Source: Ferrimonas balearica
GTDB taxonomy: Bacteria; Pseudomonadota; Gammaproteobacteria; Enterobacterales; Shewanellaceae
DNA length: 64,000 nt
Direction of reading: 5' to 3'
Assembly (NCBI RefSeq): GCF_019802055.1
Contig: NZ_JAHVHW010000003.1
Location: forward strand, 149,212-213,211
The translations under genes and the position numbers were made by a program. Numbering within the stretch: position 1 is the stretch's first letter; every line of letters starts with the position of its first letter. This document shows, one piece after another, positions 29,343 through 40,088 of this stretch. The notes beneath the pieces were generated by a model. It was not told the origin of the DNA. It searched no databases and saw only the letters and a list, made by a program, of their open reading frames with translations.

Positions 29343-30895
29343 GCCAGACGCTGTTGGCGGGCCAGGCCCGCACACTGACCACCGCAGCCCGCTACCACAG
29401 CGAGCCAGCCCAAGTGTTCCAGGCCCTGTGTGGCGAGCGCCCCCACACCCTGCTGCTGGAATCCGCTGAGATCGACTCCAAGGCCGACCTGAAAAGCCTG
29501 CTGCTGATCGACGCTGCTATTGAGCTGCGCTGCATCGGCCGCTCCGTGACCCTGACCGCGCTGTCGGTCAATGGCGAGCAACTGCTGCCCTTTCTCGCAG
29601 AGCAACTTGCTCAGTTCAGCCCGGTACTGACTGACTCCGCCCTGGCAGTGACGATCCCCGAGTTGCCCTCCGGTCTGGATGAGGACACCCGGCTGAAAGC
29701 CCCCTCTCCGCTGACGGTATTGCGCACAGTGCAACAAGCCATCCAGTCCGACGACGCACTGGCGGAATCGATTCTGCTGGCCGGCAGCTTCGCTTTTGAC
29801 CTGGTCGCCAGTGTTGAGCCGCTGCCCGCTGTGGCCGAAGGCGCCAACACCTGTCCGGACTTCCTGTTCTACCTTTCCGAAACCGCACTGGTGCTGGATC
29901 ACCAGGCCCGCACCGCGCGCCTGATTGGTGCGGTGTTTGGCGGTGACAAAGCGGATGCCCTGGCCAACGATAAGCGACAGCGACTGGCGGCCCTGGTAAA
30001 CCGCCTTGAGCAGGCACTGGATCCCCTCCCTCAGGACACACCAACAGCGGAGCCGGTGGCGGTGAACCAGAGCGACGAGGCATACTGCGCCATTGTCGAG
30101 GATCTCAAGGAACACGTTCGCGCCGGTGACATCTTCCAGGTGGTCCCCGCCCGACGGTTCTCCCTGCCCTGCCCCTCTCCCCTCGCCGCCTATGGCCGTC
30201 TGCGTCAGCTCAACCCCAGCCCCTACATGTTCTTTATGCGCGCCGCCGACTTCACCCTGTTTGGCGCCTCCCCGGAAAGTGCCCTGAAATATGACCGTCT
30301 GACCAACCAGGTGGAGATCTACCCCATCGCCGGAACCCGCAAGCGGGGCAAAAAGGCCGATGGCAGCATCGACCACGATCTGGACAGCCGTATCGAGCTG
30401 GGTCTGCGCCAGGATCAGAAGGAGCTGTCAGAGCATCTGATGCTGGTGGATCTGGCCCGCAACGACGTGGCTCGCATCAGCCAGCCGGGTACCCGCAAGG
30501 TCGCTGACCTGCTGAAAGTCGACCGCTACAGCCACGTGATGCATCTGGTGTCCCGGGTGACCGGCCAGCTGCGTGACGATCTGGATGCGCTGCACGCCTA
30601 CCAGGCCTGCATGAACATGGGCACCCTGACCGGCGCCCCCAAGGTGAAGGCCGCCCAACTGTTGCGACTGGCAGAGGGTGAGCGCCGGGGCAGCTACGGC
30701 GGTGCGGTGGGTTACCTCAATGGCCGGGGTGATATGGACACCTGCATCGTGATCCGCTCCGCACTGGTGGCGGACGGCATCGCCCACGTTCAGGCGGGTG
30801 CCGGTGTGGTGTATGACTCCGACCCCCAGTCCGAAGCGGATGAAACCCGAAACAAAGCCCAGGCGGTTCTGCGCGCCATTGGAGGTGAAGCATGA
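29339..30895 (+). CDS. trpE: Anthranilate synthase component I
   Basis: TrpE makes anthranilate from chorismate with ammonia delivered by TrpG. The 518-residue protein has the Trp feedback site LLES (residues 39-42) and the chorismate-binding core with [45 protein letters not shown] and [13 protein letters not shown]. It overlaps both neighbours by 4 bp, indicating tight translational coupling within the operon. Confidence 0.97.
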   Translation: MSQTLLAGQARTLTTAARYHSEPAQVFQALCGERPHTLLLESAEIDSKADLKSLLLIDAAIELRCIGRSVTLTALSVNGEQLLPFLAEQLAQFSPVLTDSALAVTIPELPSGLDEDTRLKAPSPLTVLRTVQQAIQSDDALAESILLAGSFAFDLVASVEPLPAVAEGANTCPDFLFYLSETALVLDHQARTARLIGAVFGGDKADALANDKRQRLAALVNRLEQALDPLPQDTPTAEPVAVNQSDEAYCAIVEDLKEHVRAGDIFQVVPARRFSLPCPSPLAAYGRLRQLNPSPYMFFMRAADFTLFGASPESALKYDRLTNQVEIYPIAGTRKRGKKADGSIDHDLDSRIELGLRQDQKELSEHLMLVDLARNDVARISQPGTRKVADLLKVDRYSHVMHLVSRVTGQLRDDLDALHAYQACMNMGTLTGAPKVKAAQLLRLAEGERRGSYGGAVGYLNGRGDMDTCIVIRSALVADGIAHVQAGAGVVYDSDPQSEADETRNKAQAVLRAIGGEA

Positions 30896-31488
30896 TCCCG
30901 GTCACCCTGCTGGATAACTTCGACTCCTTTACCTGGAACCTGGTGGACCAGTTTCGCGCCAACGGCCACCCGGTGACCGTCTATCGAAACGACATCGACG
31001 CTGAACGGCTGGCGGAGAAACTGCTAAGCCAGGAGGAGGCCGGCGTGCTGGTGCTCTCCCCAGGTCCCGGCGCGCCCCATGAGGCCGGCTGTATGATGGC
31101 GCTACTGGATAAGCTGGCTGGCAAATTGCCGATTCTGGGGATCTGCCTGGGCCATCAGGCACTGATTGAACACTACGGTGGCAAGGTGGGTCGCGCTGAA
31201 CAGGTGATGCACGGCAAGGCCAGTGCCATGCGCCATGATGGCTCCAGCCTGTTTGAGGGTCTGCCGAATCCGCTCAGCGTCGCCCGATATCACTCTTTGG
31301 TAGGCCAGGTGATCCCCGATTGCCTGCACGTTCCCGCCGAGGTGGACGGCATGACCATGGCCGTAGTGCATCCGGAGCACCGCGCCGTCGGCTACCAGTT
31401 CCACCCGGAATCGATTCTGACCGAGCATGGCGCTGCCCTGCTCAGCCACACCCTTTTGCTTTTGACCGAGGATCGCCCCCTATGCTGA
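30892..31488 (+). CDS. trpG: Anthranilate synthase component II (glutamine amidotransferase)
   Basis: This 198-residue class I amidotransferase supplies ammonia from glutamine to TrpE. Catalytic Cys85 is in [17 protein letters not shown], and His and Glu are in [10 protein letters not shown]. The oxyanion-site sequence [12 protein letters not shown] is present. It is a separate gene here, not fused to trpD as in E. coli. It overlaps trpE by 4 bp and trpD by 7 bp. Confidence 0.97.
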   Translation: MIPVTLLDNFDSFTWNLVDQFRANGHPVTVYRNDIDAERLAEKLLSQEEAGVLVLSPGPGAPHEAGCMMALLDKLAGKLPILGICLGHQALIEHYGGKVGRAEQVMHGKASAMRHDGSSLFEGLPNPLSVARYHSLVGQVIPDCLHVPAEVDGMTMAVVHPEHRAVGYQFHPESILTEHGAALLSHTLLLLTEDRPLC

Positions 31489-32498
31489 CCCCGACCCAGA
31501 AAATGATGGCCCAACTGTTTGATGGCCAGCCGCTCAGCCGTGAGCAGGCCAAAACCCTGTTTGGCTACGTGGTCACCGGCCAGATCAGCGATGTGGAACT
31601 GGCCTGTGTCCTGACCGCCATGAAGCTTCGCGGCGAAAGTATTGAAGAGATCACCGGCGCCGCCGAAGCGCTGCGTGCCGCGGCCAAGCCGTTTCCCCGT
31701 CCGCAGGGCGATCTGATTGACATCGTCGGCACCGGCGGCGATGGCGCCAACACCATCAACATCTCCACCACCGCCACCTTTGTTGCGGCGGCCGCGGGTG
31801 CCAAGGTGGCCAAACACGGCAGCCGCAGCGTCTCCTCCAAATCCGGTGCGTCCGACCTGCTGACCCAGTTCGGCGTCAACCTCACCATGAGCCCGGAGCA
31901 GTCCGCTCAATGTCTCGACCAACTCGGCGTCACCTTCCTATTTGCGCCGCACTACCATGCTGGCATGCGCCATGCCGTGCCGGTTCGTCAGGTGATGAAA
32001 ACCCGTACCCTGTTTAACCTGCTGGGTCCCCTCATCAACCCGGCCCACCCCAACCGCATGCTGCTGGGGGTGTACGATGCGGCGCTGGTGCGCCCCATCG
32101 CTGAGGTGCTGCACTCGCTGGGTGTGGAGCGGGCACTGGTGGTGCACGGTTCCGGCCTGGATGAACTGGCAATCCACGGCGACACCCTGGCGGTTGAGCT
32201 GAAGGACGGCGAACTGGTTGAGCAGCGCTACACCCCGGCGGATCTTGGCGTAGAGCGCTACGAACTTGCCGACATCCGCGGTGGCGAGCCGGAGGAGAAC
32301 AAAGCGATCTCCGAAGCGCTACTGGGCGGCGGCGGCACTCCGGCACAGCGTGCTGCTGTGGCGGTGAACGCGGGCGCCGCGCTCTACCTCTCGGGTCAGG
32401 CCGACACCATCAAGGCGGGCACTCAACTGGCGCTGGCCACCCTAGACAGCGGCAAAGGTCTGGCACTGCTGCGTGAGTTTGCGGAGGCCAGCCAATGA
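31482..32498 (+). CDS. trpD: Anthranilate phosphoribosyltransferase
   Basis: TrpD transfers a phosphoribosyl group from PRPP to anthranilate. The 338-residue protein has [18 protein letters not shown] (PRPP site), [17 protein letters not shown] and [20 protein letters not shown]. The ATG at 31482 gives the normal family length; a longer frame to 31320 would run through trpG in another frame and has no similarity. No amidotransferase domain is attached. Confidence 0.97.
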   Translation: MLTPTQKMMAQLFDGQPLSREQAKTLFGYVVTGQISDVELACVLTAMKLRGESIEEITGAAEALRAAAKPFPRPQGDLIDIVGTGGDGANTINISTTATFVAAAAGAKVAKHGSRSVSSKSGASDLLTQFGVNLTMSPEQSAQCLDQLGVTFLFAPHYHAGMRHAVPVRQVMKTRTLFNLLGPLINPAHPNRMLLGVYDAALVRPIAEVLHSLGVERALVVHGSGLDELAIHGDTLAVELKDGELVEQRYTPADLGVERYELADIRGGEPEENKAISEALLGGGGTPAQRAAVAVNAGAALYLSGQADTIKAGTQLALATLDSGKGLALLREFAEASQ

Positions 32499-33871
32499 GC
32501 CTTGCCGGAGTAAAACAGACTGACACGGTGCTGGATAAAATCGTCGCCACCAAGCCGGCACAGATTGCAGCACTCGCGGAACGCTACGGCGATCTGCTCA
32601 ACACCCGGGCGGCGCCCTCTGAGCGCAGCCTGTTCGACGCGCTGAGGTCCGGCCCCACCGGCTTTATTCTTGAATGCAAAAAGGCCAGTCCCTCCAAGGG
32701 GCTGATCCGGGCCGACTTTGACCCGGTCGCCATCGGCAAAGTGTATGACCGCTACGCTGCGGCCATCTCGGTGCTGACCGATGAGCAGTTTTTCCAGGGC
32801 GACTTTGAGTATCTGCGGGCGGTTCGTGAGGCGGTCTCGGTGCCGGTATTGTGCAAAGACTTCATCATCGACCCTCGCCAGTTGCGTCTGGCCCGTCATC
32901 TGGGTGCCGATGCCGCGCTGCTGATGCTTTCGGTACTGGATGACGAGCTCTATCGCGAACTGGCCGCCGAAGCCGAGTTGCTGGGGCTGGATATTCTGAC
33001 CGAGGTCAGCAACGCGCCGGAGATGGAGCGTGCCATCGCACTGGGGGCCAGCATCATCGGCATCAACAACCGGGACCTGCGGGACCTTTCCATCGATCTG
33101 GCCACCACCGAACGTCTGGCTGGGCAAGCGCCGGCAGACCGGGTGGTGATCAGCGAATCCGGCATCTACACCCACGCTCAGGTGCGTCGACTGGCCCCTC
33201 ACGCTGACGCATTTCTGGTGGGCTCAAGCCTGACGGAACAAGCGGACGTTGATCTGGCCTGCCGTCGCCTGATCTACGGTCCCATCAAGGTGTGTGGGCT
33301 GACTCGTCCGGAGGATGCTAAAGCGGTCGCTGCGGCGGGTGCCAGCTATGGCGGCCTGATCTTTGCGGCCAAGTCCCCCCGCTGCGTCTCCCAGGAGCAG
33401 GCGAAAGCGGTATGCGATGCAGCCCCGCTTCAGTTTATCGGTGTCTTTGTCAACGAAGCACCGCAGCGGGTGGCCGAACTGGCCAACGCTCTGGCACTGC
33501 ATGCGGTTCAACTGCATGGCAGTGAGGATGACGCCTACATCAACGAGCTGCGACCACAGCTCGGTAATACACAGATTTGGAAAGCGGTGAAACCGGATGC
33601 CAGCAACGCCGTCAGCAATGCCGACCGCATCCTTTATGACAGCGCCAATGGCAATCAATTTGGCGGCACCGGGCTCACCTTCGACTGGAGTCTGGTGGGC
33701 GGCGAACGTGCCGACGCCATGCTGGCGGGCGGTCTGGGCCCCGACAACATTGAGGATGCCGCCAACGCAGGCTTCTATGGGCTGGACATCAACTCCGGCG
33801 TTGAAGACGCCCCGGGCATCAAGAACAGCAACAAGATCACGACCTGTCTGACTGCGGTACGTCAGTACTGA
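32495..33871 (+). CDS. trpCF: Bifunctional indole-3-glycerol phosphate synthase / PRA isomerase
   Basis: A 458-residue fusion, as in E. coli TrpC. The N-terminal half is the IGP synthase barrel (FILECKKASPSKGLIR, VLCKDFIIDPRQL, LTEVSNAPEMERA, GINNRDLRDL, ISESGIYT). The C-terminal half from about residue 260 is the phosphoribosylanthranilate isomerase barrel (IKVCGLTRPEDAKA with the catalytic Cys, QLHGSEDDAYI, LAGGLGPDNIEDA, GLDINSGVEDAPG). Its start overlaps the trpD stop by 4 bp. Confidence 0.97.
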   Translation: MSLAGVKQTDTVLDKIVATKPAQIAALAERYGDLLNTRAAPSERSLFDALRSGPTGFILECKKASPSKGLIRADFDPVAIGKVYDRYAAAISVLTDEQFFQGDFEYLRAVREAVSVPVLCKDFIIDPRQLRLARHLGADAALLMLSVLDDELYRELAAEAELLGLDILTEVSNAPEMERAIALGASIIGINNRDLRDLSIDLATTERLAGQAPADRVVISESGIYTHAQVRRLAPHADAFLVGSSLTEQADVDLACRRLIYGPIKVCGLTRPEDAKAVAAAGASYGGLIFAAKSPRCVSQEQAKAVCDAAPLQFIGVFVNEAPQRVAELANALALHAVQLHGSEDDAYINELRPQLGNTQIWKAVKPDASNAVSNADRILYDSANGNQFGGTGLTFDWSLVGGERADAMLAGGLGPDNIEDAANAGFYGLDINSGVEDAPGIKNSNKITTCLTAVRQY

Positions 33872-33898
33872 GCCGGGCACAATAACAGAGAGAGCATC

Positions 33899-35086
33899 AT
33901 GACCATTCTCAACCCCTACTTCGGTGAATTCGGCGGCCAGTACGTGTCGCAGATCCTGGTTCCGGCGCTGAACCAGCTCGAAGCCGCCTTCGTCGAGGCT
34001 CAACAGGACCCGGATTTTCAGCGGGAGTTTACCGACCTGTTGAAAGAGTATGCCGGTCGCCCGACCGCGCTGACCCTGACCCGCAACTTCAGCCCCAACC
34101 CACTGGTGAAGATCTATCTCAAGCGGGAAGACCTGCTGCACGGCGGCGCCCACAAGACCAACCAGGTACTGGGTCAGGCTCTGCTGGCCAAGCGGATGGG
34201 CAAAAACGAAATCATCGCGGAGACTGGTGCTGGCCAGCACGGCGTTGCCAGCGCGCTGGCCTGTGCCCTGCTGGGCCTGAAGTGCCGGGTTTACATGGGC
34301 GCCAAGGATGTGGAGCGTCAGAGCCCCAACGTCTTCCGCATGCGCCTGATGGGGGCAGAAGTGATTCCGGTGCACTCCGGCTCGGCCACCCTGAAAGACG
34401 CCTGTAACGAGGCGTTGCGTGACTGGAGCGCCAACTACGACAAGGCCCACTATCTGCTCGGCACCGCCGCTGGCCCTCACCCCTTCCCCACCATTGTGCG
34501 CGAGTTCCAGCGCATGATCGGGGAGGAGACCAAGGCCCAGATCCTGGAAAAGGAAGGCCGTCTGCCGGATGCGGTGATCGCCTGTGTCGGCGGCGGCTCC
34601 AACGCCATCGGCATGTTCGCTGACTTTATCGAGGAGCAGGATGTCGATCTGATTGGTGTTGAGCCCGCCGGGCACGGCATTGAAACCGGCGAGCACGGCG
34701 CGCCGCTGGCTCACGGCAAGCTGGGGATCTTCTTCGGCATGAAAGCGCCGTTGATGCAGAACGAACACGGCCAGATTGAGGAATCCTATTCCGTCTCCGC
34801 TGGCCTGGACTTCCCCTCTGTCGGTCCGCAGCACGCACACCTCGCCGCCATCGGCCGCGCGCAGTACCCCTCCATCACCGACAATGAAGCCCTTGAGGCG
34901 TTTCAGCGTCTGGCGCGCTGTGAAGGGATCATCCCCGCACTGGAATCCGCCCACGCTCTGGCCCACGCCTATAAGATGGCGGAAGCGGCCACCGAAGAGA
35001 CCCTGCTGGTGGTGAACCTGTCCGGCCGGGGCGACAAAGACATCTTTACCGTACACGACATTCTGGAGAAGGAAGGCAAGCTATGA
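33899..35086 (+). CDS. trpB: Tryptophan synthase beta chain
   Basis: The PLP enzyme that joins indole and serine to tryptophan. The 395-residue protein carries Lys86 in [15 protein letters not shown] as the PLP Schiff-base lysine, [10 protein letters not shown], and the phosphate loop GGGSNAIG. A ribosome site (AGAGAG) precedes the ATG 27 bp after trpCF. It overlaps trpA by 4 bp, as expected for subunits of one complex. Confidence 0.98.
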   Translation: MTILNPYFGEFGGQYVSQILVPALNQLEAAFVEAQQDPDFQREFTDLLKEYAGRPTALTLTRNFSPNPLVKIYLKREDLLHGGAHKTNQVLGQALLAKRMGKNEIIAETGAGQHGVASALACALLGLKCRVYMGAKDVERQSPNVFRMRLMGAEVIPVHSGSATLKDACNEALRDWSANYDKAHYLLGTAAGPHPFPTIVREFQRMIGEETKAQILEKEGRLPDAVIACVGGGSNAIGMFADFIEEQDVDLIGVEPAGHGIETGEHGAPLAHGKLGIFFGMKAPLMQNEHGQIEESYSVSAGLDFPSVGPQHAHLAAIGRAQYPSITDNEALEAFQRLARCEGIIPALESAHALAHAYKMAEAATEETLLVVNLSGRGDKDIFTVHDILEKEGKL

Positions 35087-35886
35087 GCCGCTACCAACGC
35101 CTCTTTGATACATTGAACGCCCGCGGCGAAGGCGCCTTTGTTCCCTTTGTGACCCTGGGTGACCCCAACCCCGGCGACAGCCTGGCCATTATCGAAGCGC
35201 TGATTGCCGGTGGCGCGGATGCACTGGAACTGGGCTTCCCATTCTCCGATCCCGCTGCTGACGGCCCGACCATTCAGGAGGCCAACATCCGGGCTCTGAA
35301 CGCGGGCACTACGCCGAACCACTGCTTCGAGATGCTGGCCACCATCCGGGCGCGTCACCCGGATCTCCCCATAGGCTTGCTGGTGTACGCCAACCTGGTA
35401 TTTTCGCCGGGCCTGGACACCTTCTACCGCCGCTGCGCAGAGGTTGGGGTGGATTCCGTACTGGTGGCCGATGTGCCGGTGCAGGAAGCGGGCCCCTTTA
35501 TTGCCGCAGCAAAAGCCGCCGGTGTCGCCCCCATCTTTATCGCGCCACCCAATGCCGACGAAGCGACGTTGAAAGCGGTGGCCGAGGCGGGCGAAGGGTA
35601 CACCTACCTGCTCTCCCGCGCTGGGGTAACCGGCACGGAAACCGCTGCTGGCATGCCGGTGGATCACCTGCTGGACAGCCTGAAGCGCCATAACGCGCCG
35701 CCGGCAGTACTGGGCTTCGGCATCGCCGAACCCGAGCAGGTGAAAACCGCCATTGTGGCCGGAGCCGCGGGCGCAATCTCCGGCTCTGCTGTGGTGAAGC
35801 GGATTGCCGAGCACCACCATCATCTGCCAACGCTGGTGGCGGAACTGACCGAGTTTGTGCAGAAGATGAAAGCGGCCACCCGATAA
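35083..35886 (+). CDS. trpA: Tryptophan synthase alpha chain
   Basis: The alpha subunit cleaves indole-3-glycerol phosphate and channels indole to TrpB. In the 267-residue protein the catalytic Glu49 ([10 protein letters not shown]) and Asp60 (PAADGPTIQ) are both present, as are [10 protein letters not shown] and [10 protein letters not shown]. It is the last gene of the operon and is followed by a long hairpin. Confidence 0.98.
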   Translation: MSRYQRLFDTLNARGEGAFVPFVTLGDPNPGDSLAIIEALIAGGADALELGFPFSDPAADGPTIQEANIRALNAGTTPNHCFEMLATIRARHPDLPIGLLVYANLVFSPGLDTFYRRCAEVGVDSVLVADVPVQEAGPFIAAAKAAGVAPIFIAPPNADEATLKAVAEAGEGYTYLLSRAGVTGTETAAGMPVDHLLDSLKRHNAPPAVLGFGIAEPEQVKTAIVAGAAGAISGSAVVKRIAEHHHHLPTLVAELTEFVQKMKAATR

Positions 35887-35902
35887 CGCTTCGTCCAGAG
35901 AA

Positions 35903-35942
35903 AACGCCACGCGTCTCCCAAGGGGGACGCGTGGCGTTGTTG
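35903..35942 (+). terminator. trp operon terminator
   Basis: AACGCCACGCGTC and GACGCGTGGCGTT form a long perfect stem. The following TTGTTGT tract is weak, so it may leak or mainly stabilise the mRNA 3' end. Confidence 0.7.
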
Positions 35943-36058
35943 TATGGAACCTTTCTCCCTCACCTGTTGACCAATGCCACAACGGTCATCGTCACAGACA
36001 AATCCCGCAGGCTTGAGTACACTCACGCCATTAGGTTCTCCACCGACATAGATAAAGA

Positions 36059-36601
36059 ATGAAGCAACTTATCGATTTCCTGCCACTGCTGGTGTTTTTC
36101 GCGGTCTACAAGTTTTACGGCATCTTTGCGGCTACCGGCGCCATTGTTGTGGCCACTGCGGTGCAGCTGGGCCTGATGTACGCCCTCTATCGCAAGGTGG
36201 AGAAGATGCACCTGGTCACCTTCGGCTTGCTGCTGGTGTTTGGTGGCGCCACCGTGCTGTTCCACGACGACGCCTTTATCAAATGGAAGGTCACCATCGT
36301 TTATGGCCTGTTTACTGCCGCCATTCTGATCAGTCAGTGGATGGGTAAACCGGTGATCAAATCGATGCTGGGCAAGGAGATCACCCTGCCCGACAGGATC
36401 TGGACCAGTTTAAGTTACGCCTGGGCGGTGTTCTTCCTGTTCTGCTCCGGCCTCAACCTCTATATCGCCTTTAACCTGCCCCAGGAAACCTGGGTGAATT
36501 TCAAGGTGTTTGGCCTGATGGGGATGACTCTGGCGTTCATTGTCGCCACCATCGCCTACCTCTATAAGCATCTGCCCAAAGAGGACCAGTCCTCCAAATG
36601 A
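36059..36601 (+). CDS. yciB: Inner-membrane protein YciB (septation protein A family)
   Basis: A 180-residue protein with about five hydrophobic segments spread over its length, opening MKQLIDFLPLLVFFAVYKFY as in E. coli YciB and Shigella IspA. It contributes to cell-envelope and septation functions; the exact activity is not settled. Its position after trpA matches the E. coli trp to yciCBA neighbourhood. A small hairpin terminator follows. Confidence 0.94.
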   Translation: MKQLIDFLPLLVFFAVYKFYGIFAATGAIVVATAVQLGLMYALYRKVEKMHLVTFGLLLVFGGATVLFHDDAFIKWKVTIVYGLFTAAILISQWMGKPVIKSMLGKEITLPDRIWTSLSYAWAVFFLFCSGLNLYIAFNLPQETWVNFKVFGLMGMTLAFIVATIAYLYKHLPKEDQSSK

Positions 36602-36605
36602 TGCG

Positions 36606-36632
36606 AACGGCCCTTCGGGGCCGTTTTCTTTT
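36606..36632 (+). terminator. Terminator of yciB
   Basis: ACGGCCC-TTCG-GGGCCGT is followed by TTTCTTTT. Confidence 0.87.
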
Positions 36633-36650
36633 CCTGGCCCGCCCCACCTC

Positions 36651-36666
36651 CGTGATCAGGATCACG
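36651..36666. promoter_or_regulatory. CRP-like palindrome upstream of the OFA transporter gene
   Basis: CGTGATCAGGATCACG is a near-perfect palindrome with the TGATC and GATCA half-site core of CRP sites. It lies 175 bp before the transporter start. A -10-like TATAGT at 36759-36764 is downstream. Binding is inferred from the pattern only. Confidence 0.45.
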
Positions 36667-36840
36667 CGTCGTATATTAAAAAGACGATCCCCTCACCAAA
36701 ACACGAAAAAACCTCACCGGGCTTGAGCGCCTCTCTGGTTCCCCCCGCCCCGGCTCTTTATAGTACGCGACCCGAAATATTGGTTTGACCATTAACCCAA
36801 GCCCGTTTCCGTGTCGATCCTGGGCTCAGCGAGTAACCCG

Positions 36841-38067
36841 ATGAATCGTGCTGTAAAGATCCTGCTTGCAGGTGTCTGCATCAACCTTGTCATGGGCGTA
36901 CTGTACGCCTGGAGTATCTTTTCCAAAGCGCTGCAAACCGAGCTGGGCTGGTCCAGCGTTGACGCCGGTATGCCTTACTCTGTCGCCGTGATGGTGTTCG
37001 CTTCCAGCCTGCTGGTGTCCGGTGTACTGCAGGACCGCATGGGTCCGCGCCGTATGGTGATCCTGGGCTGCTCCATGGTCGCTGTTGGCCTGCTGCTCTC
37101 CTCTTTCGCCACCACCCCGCTGATGCTGGTTCTGACCTTCGGCGTACTGGTGGGTGCGGGTATCGGCTTCGGTTACGCCTGTCTGAGCCCCTCTGCCATG
37201 AAGTGGTTCCACCCCTCCAAGAAGGGCCTGGTGAATGGTCTTATCGCGGGTGGTTTCGGTATGGCTCCGCTCTACCTGGCGCCGCTGACCACCAAACTGA
37301 TTGAACAGTTTGGCATTAACAACGCCTTCCTGTTCCTGGGCGCGGGCGCTCTGCTGATCGCCGTTCCCCTGGCGTTCACCATCGTAAACCCGCCTGCAGG
37401 TTACACTCCGGCCGCTCCGGCGAATCTGGATGGCAAAGCCAAAGCCACCGCCAACGCCGACATGAGCTGGCGCCAGATGCTGAAAACCCCGCAGTTCTAT
37501 ATGCTGTGGGTGATGTTCTGCTTCGCCGCTTCCGCGGGCCTGATGCTGATCGGCAACATCACCAGCATCGCTGCCCTGCAGGGTAACCTGACCAACGCGG
37601 CGTTCCTGGTTGTGGTACTGGCCATCTTCAACACCGCTGGCCGCATCGTGATGGGCATCCTGTCCGACAAGCTCGGCCGCAGCCAGACCCTGCTGCTGGT
37701 GTTCCTGATCCAGGCCGGTAACATGCTGCTGTTCCCGACCCTGACCACCGAGTGGGGCTTTGTACTGGGTGCCGCACTGGCGGGCATCGGCTACGGCGCA
37801 CTGCTGTCCGTATTCCCCTCCATCACCGCCGACTACTACGGCCTGAAGAACTACGGCTCCAACTTCGGTGTGCTCTACACCTCCTGGGGTGTTGCTGGTT
37901 TCATCGGTCCGGTTATCGCTGGCTACGTGGCGGGCGCCTATGGCTCTTACGCCATCGCCTACACCGTATCCGCCGTGATGCTGGCCGTTGCCGCCATCCT
38001 GGCCGTGGTGATCAAGCCGGTGAAGAACGAAGTGGAAAGCGCGGAAGCCACTGTGGCCACCGCCTGA
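36841..38067 (+). CDS. OFA-family major facilitator transporter
   Basis: A 408-residue inner-membrane protein with 12 predicted helices. [27 protein letters not shown] and the later [19 protein letters not shown] are typical of the oxalate/formate antiporter (OFA) branch of the MFS; the MFS loop DRMGPRRM is present. The family transports small carboxylates, but the substrate here is not deducible. The ATG at 36841 was preferred; a GTG at 36811 would add ten residues, and neither has a strong ribosome site. It is a single gene with a terminator. Confidence 0.9.
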   Translation: MNRAVKILLAGVCINLVMGVLYAWSIFSKALQTELGWSSVDAGMPYSVAVMVFASSLLVSGVLQDRMGPRRMVILGCSMVAVGLLLSSFATTPLMLVLTFGVLVGAGIGFGYACLSPSAMKWFHPSKKGLVNGLIAGGFGMAPLYLAPLTTKLIEQFGINNAFLFLGAGALLIAVPLAFTIVNPPAGYTPAAPANLDGKAKATANADMSWRQMLKTPQFYMLWVMFCFAASAGLMLIGNITSIAALQGNLTNAAFLVVVLAIFNTAGRIVMGILSDKLGRSQTLLLVFLIQAGNMLLFPTLTTEWGFVLGAALAGIGYGALLSVFPSITADYYGLKNYGSNFGVLYTSWGVAGFIGPVIAGYVAGAYGSYAIAYTVSAVMLAVAAILAVVIKPVKNEVESAEATVATA

Positions 38068-38078
38068 TCCCCGCTTCG

Positions 38079-38107
38079 AAAAAAGCCCGCCAATGGCGGG
38101 CTTTTTT
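38079..38107 (+). terminator. Terminator of the OFA transporter gene
   Basis: AAGCCCGCC-AAT-GGCGGGCTT with flanking A and T runs. Confidence 0.93.
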
Positions 38108-38173
38108 GTGCCTTGGAGCCGTGGTTCCGCCATGGTAAGGTCATCCGCACTCAAGCCAACAGGAAACAACATC

Positions 38174-38473
38174 ATGTGGTATATGATCTGCTCCACCGAC
38201 GTGGAAAACAGCCTGGAAAAACGCCTGGGCGCACGCCCCGCTCACCTCGCCCGCCTGCAGCAGCTTCAGGATGAAGGCCGTCTGCTGACCGCAGGCCCCT
38301 TCCCTGCCGTTGACAGCGAAGACCCCGGCGCGGCGGGATTCACCGGCTCTCTGGTGGTGGCTCAGTTCGACTCCCTTGAGGCGGCAGAAGCCTGGGCTGC
38401 AGCAGATCCCTATATCGACGCTGGCGTGTACAAGAAATCCGTCATCAAACCCTTTAAGAAAGTGTTCGGCTAA
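38174..38473 (+). CDS. yciI: YciI-family protein
   Basis: A 99-residue ferredoxin-like-fold protein very close to E. coli YciI ([54 protein letters not shown]). The His in RPAHLARL and an Asp in the core form the putative active site of this family, some members of which act in dechlorination-type or related reactions; the native role is unknown. The ATG has AGGAAAC upstream. It overlaps xthA by one base (TAATG). Confidence 0.93.
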   Translation: MWYMICSTDVENSLEKRLGARPAHLARLQQLQDEGRLLTAGPFPAVDSEDPGAAGFTGSLVVAQFDSLEAAEAWAAADPYIDAGVYKKSVIKPFKKVFG

Positions 38474-39279
38474 TGAAATTTGTCTCTTTCAACATCAACG
38501 GATTGAGAGCGCGCCTCCATCAACTGGAAGCGCTGATTGAGAAGCACCAGCCGGATGTGATTGGTCTCCAGGAAACCAAGGTTGATGATCCCCAGTTCCC
38601 GCTGGAAGCGGTGGAAGCGATGGGTTACCACGTGGCGTACCACGGCCAGAAAGCCCATTACGGGGTGGCGATGTTGACCAAACAGAAGCCACTGGCCGTT
38701 CAGAAAGGGTTTGCTACGGACGACGACGAAGCCCAGCGACGGATGATCATGGTCACCGTCGAGGATGGCGATGGGCAGCCGGTGCATGTGCTTAACGGCT
38801 ATTTCCCCCAGGGGGAGAACCGTGACCACGAAACCAAGTTCCCCGCCAAGCGCCGCTTCTATGCGGACCTGATGACTCACCTGTCATCAGACCGCCAGGC
38901 GGATGAACAGGTCGTGGTGATGGGCGACATCAACATCAGCCCCACCGATCTGGACATCGGTATCGGCGAAGTGAACGCTAAGCGTTGGCTGAAAACCGGT
39001 AAATGCTCCTTCCTGCCGGAGGAGCGGGAGTGGCTCGCGACTCTGCTGAACTGGGGCCTGACGGACAGCTTCCGTCACCTGAACCCGGAAGAGTCACAAA
39101 CGTACAGCTGGTTTGATTACCGCTCCCGGGGCTTCGATGACAATCGAGGGCTCCGTATCGATGTGATTCTCACCTCGGCACCGCTGACCGGTCGCCTGGT
39201 GGAATCCGGAGTGGATTACGAGTTACGCGGTATCGAGAAGCCGTCGGACCACGCTCCCATCTGGACCACCATCCGTTAA
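38473..39279 (+). CDS. xthA: Exodeoxyribonuclease III
   Basis: XthA is an AP endonuclease and 3'-5' exonuclease in base-excision repair. The 268-residue protein is of normal size and has [23 protein letters not shown] (metal-binding Glu), [33 protein letters not shown] (catalytic Asp and Asn), and the C-terminal [10 protein letters not shown] and SDHAPIW. It is translationally linked to yciI and ends in a strong hairpin. Confidence 0.97.
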   Translation: MKFVSFNINGLRARLHQLEALIEKHQPDVIGLQETKVDDPQFPLEAVEAMGYHVAYHGQKAHYGVAMLTKQKPLAVQKGFATDDDEAQRRMIMVTVEDGDGQPVHVLNGYFPQGENRDHETKFPAKRRFYADLMTHLSSDRQADEQVVVMGDINISPTDLDIGIGEVNAKRWLKTGKCSFLPEEREWLATLLNWGLTDSFRHLNPEESQTYSWFDYRSRGFDDNRGLRIDVILTSAPLTGRLVESGVDYELRGIEKPSDHAPIWTTIR

Positions 39280-39692
39280 TGACACGGGCTGCTTCGGCAG
39301 CCCGTGTTACTTTCTTACGCCAAATCGCTCCAGCCTGAAATTGAATGACAGTCTGCGGGGCCCCATCTCCCTGCTGCCCCATCACTTGCGCGTGATGCCT
39401 GCATAAGAAACGCCCAAAAACCTCAACATATTCATCGTAACCACCACCGACTTACAGCAGAACTCGACTTTTTTTAACATCAAATCAGACGTTTCTGTAA
39501 GTTTCAGATCAACAAAAGAGTCCCGTCTCGGTTGTCTGTGCGCCGGATCATATTTTGCCTTGCTGTCGCTGGTAGGATGCAGGCGCTACTGATATCAATA
39601 TCTCCCGTCTGGTGGCGCCCTGCTTAGGCCGCAATCAGGTTCACGACCTTCTTGGGCCCTTTTTATCCATTGAGCAAAGGAAAAAGATAATT
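39280..39692. other. Intergenic region before the small wHTH gene
   Basis: After the xthA terminator this 413-bp stretch is fairly AT-rich in its middle (39380-39560). It should hold the promoter of the regulator gene, but I cannot place it with confidence. No protein-coding signal and no convincing RNA structure were seen. Confidence 0.45.
39282..39316 (+). terminator. Terminator of xthA
   Basis: ACACGGGCTGC-TTCG-GCAGCCCGTGT is followed by TACTTTCTT. Confidence 0.82.
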
Positions 39693-40022
39693 ATGAGTCA
39701 CGCTCAATTGAACAAGATCATGCAGTGTGTGGAAATTTTCCGCGAGGTGTACAGCGAAATTCCGCCCCAGACTTGTCTGATGTTTATGCAGGTATGTCAG
39801 GAAGAGGGTTGCTCCATCAAGGAGTTGCAGGAGCGTTTCGAAATGTCCCAGGCCAGCGCCAGCCGCAATGCCCGATTGCTCTCTGACCGGGTTCACTCCG
39901 GCCGCAATGGACTGGGACTGGTGGAACTTCGTGTGGATGAGCAGGACTACCGCATCAAGCGCGCCTTCCTGACTGAGCGCGGACGGGAGATCCGCGACCG
40001 TCTCGAATCACTGATGCACTAA
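39693..40022 (+). CDS. Small winged-helix DNA-binding protein, MarR-like
   Basis: A 109-residue protein that is essentially one winged-helix domain: QTCLMFMQVCQEEGCSIKEL, then recognition-helix-like FEMSQASASRNARLLSD, then a wing and LTERGREIRDRLESL as in MarR-type proteins. It lacks the long dimerisation helices of full MarR proteins. It stands alone with a long upstream region and its own terminator. Likely a transcription factor; target and ligand are unknown. Confidence 0.8.
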   Translation: MSHAQLNKIMQCVEIFREVYSEIPPQTCLMFMQVCQEEGCSIKELQERFEMSQASASRNARLLSDRVHSGRNGLGLVELRVDEQDYRIKRAFLTERGREIRDRLESLMH

Positions 40023-40040
40023 GTCACGCACAGTACAAAC

Positions 40041-40070
40041 AAAAAGCAGGCCGATGGGCCTGCTTTTTTT
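40041..40070. terminator. Bidirectional terminator between the wHTH gene and panF
   Basis: GCAGGCC-GAT-GGGCCTGC is flanked by five A and seven T residues. Confidence 0.93.
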
Positions 40071-40088
40071 ATTACCGGAAGTCAGCGC

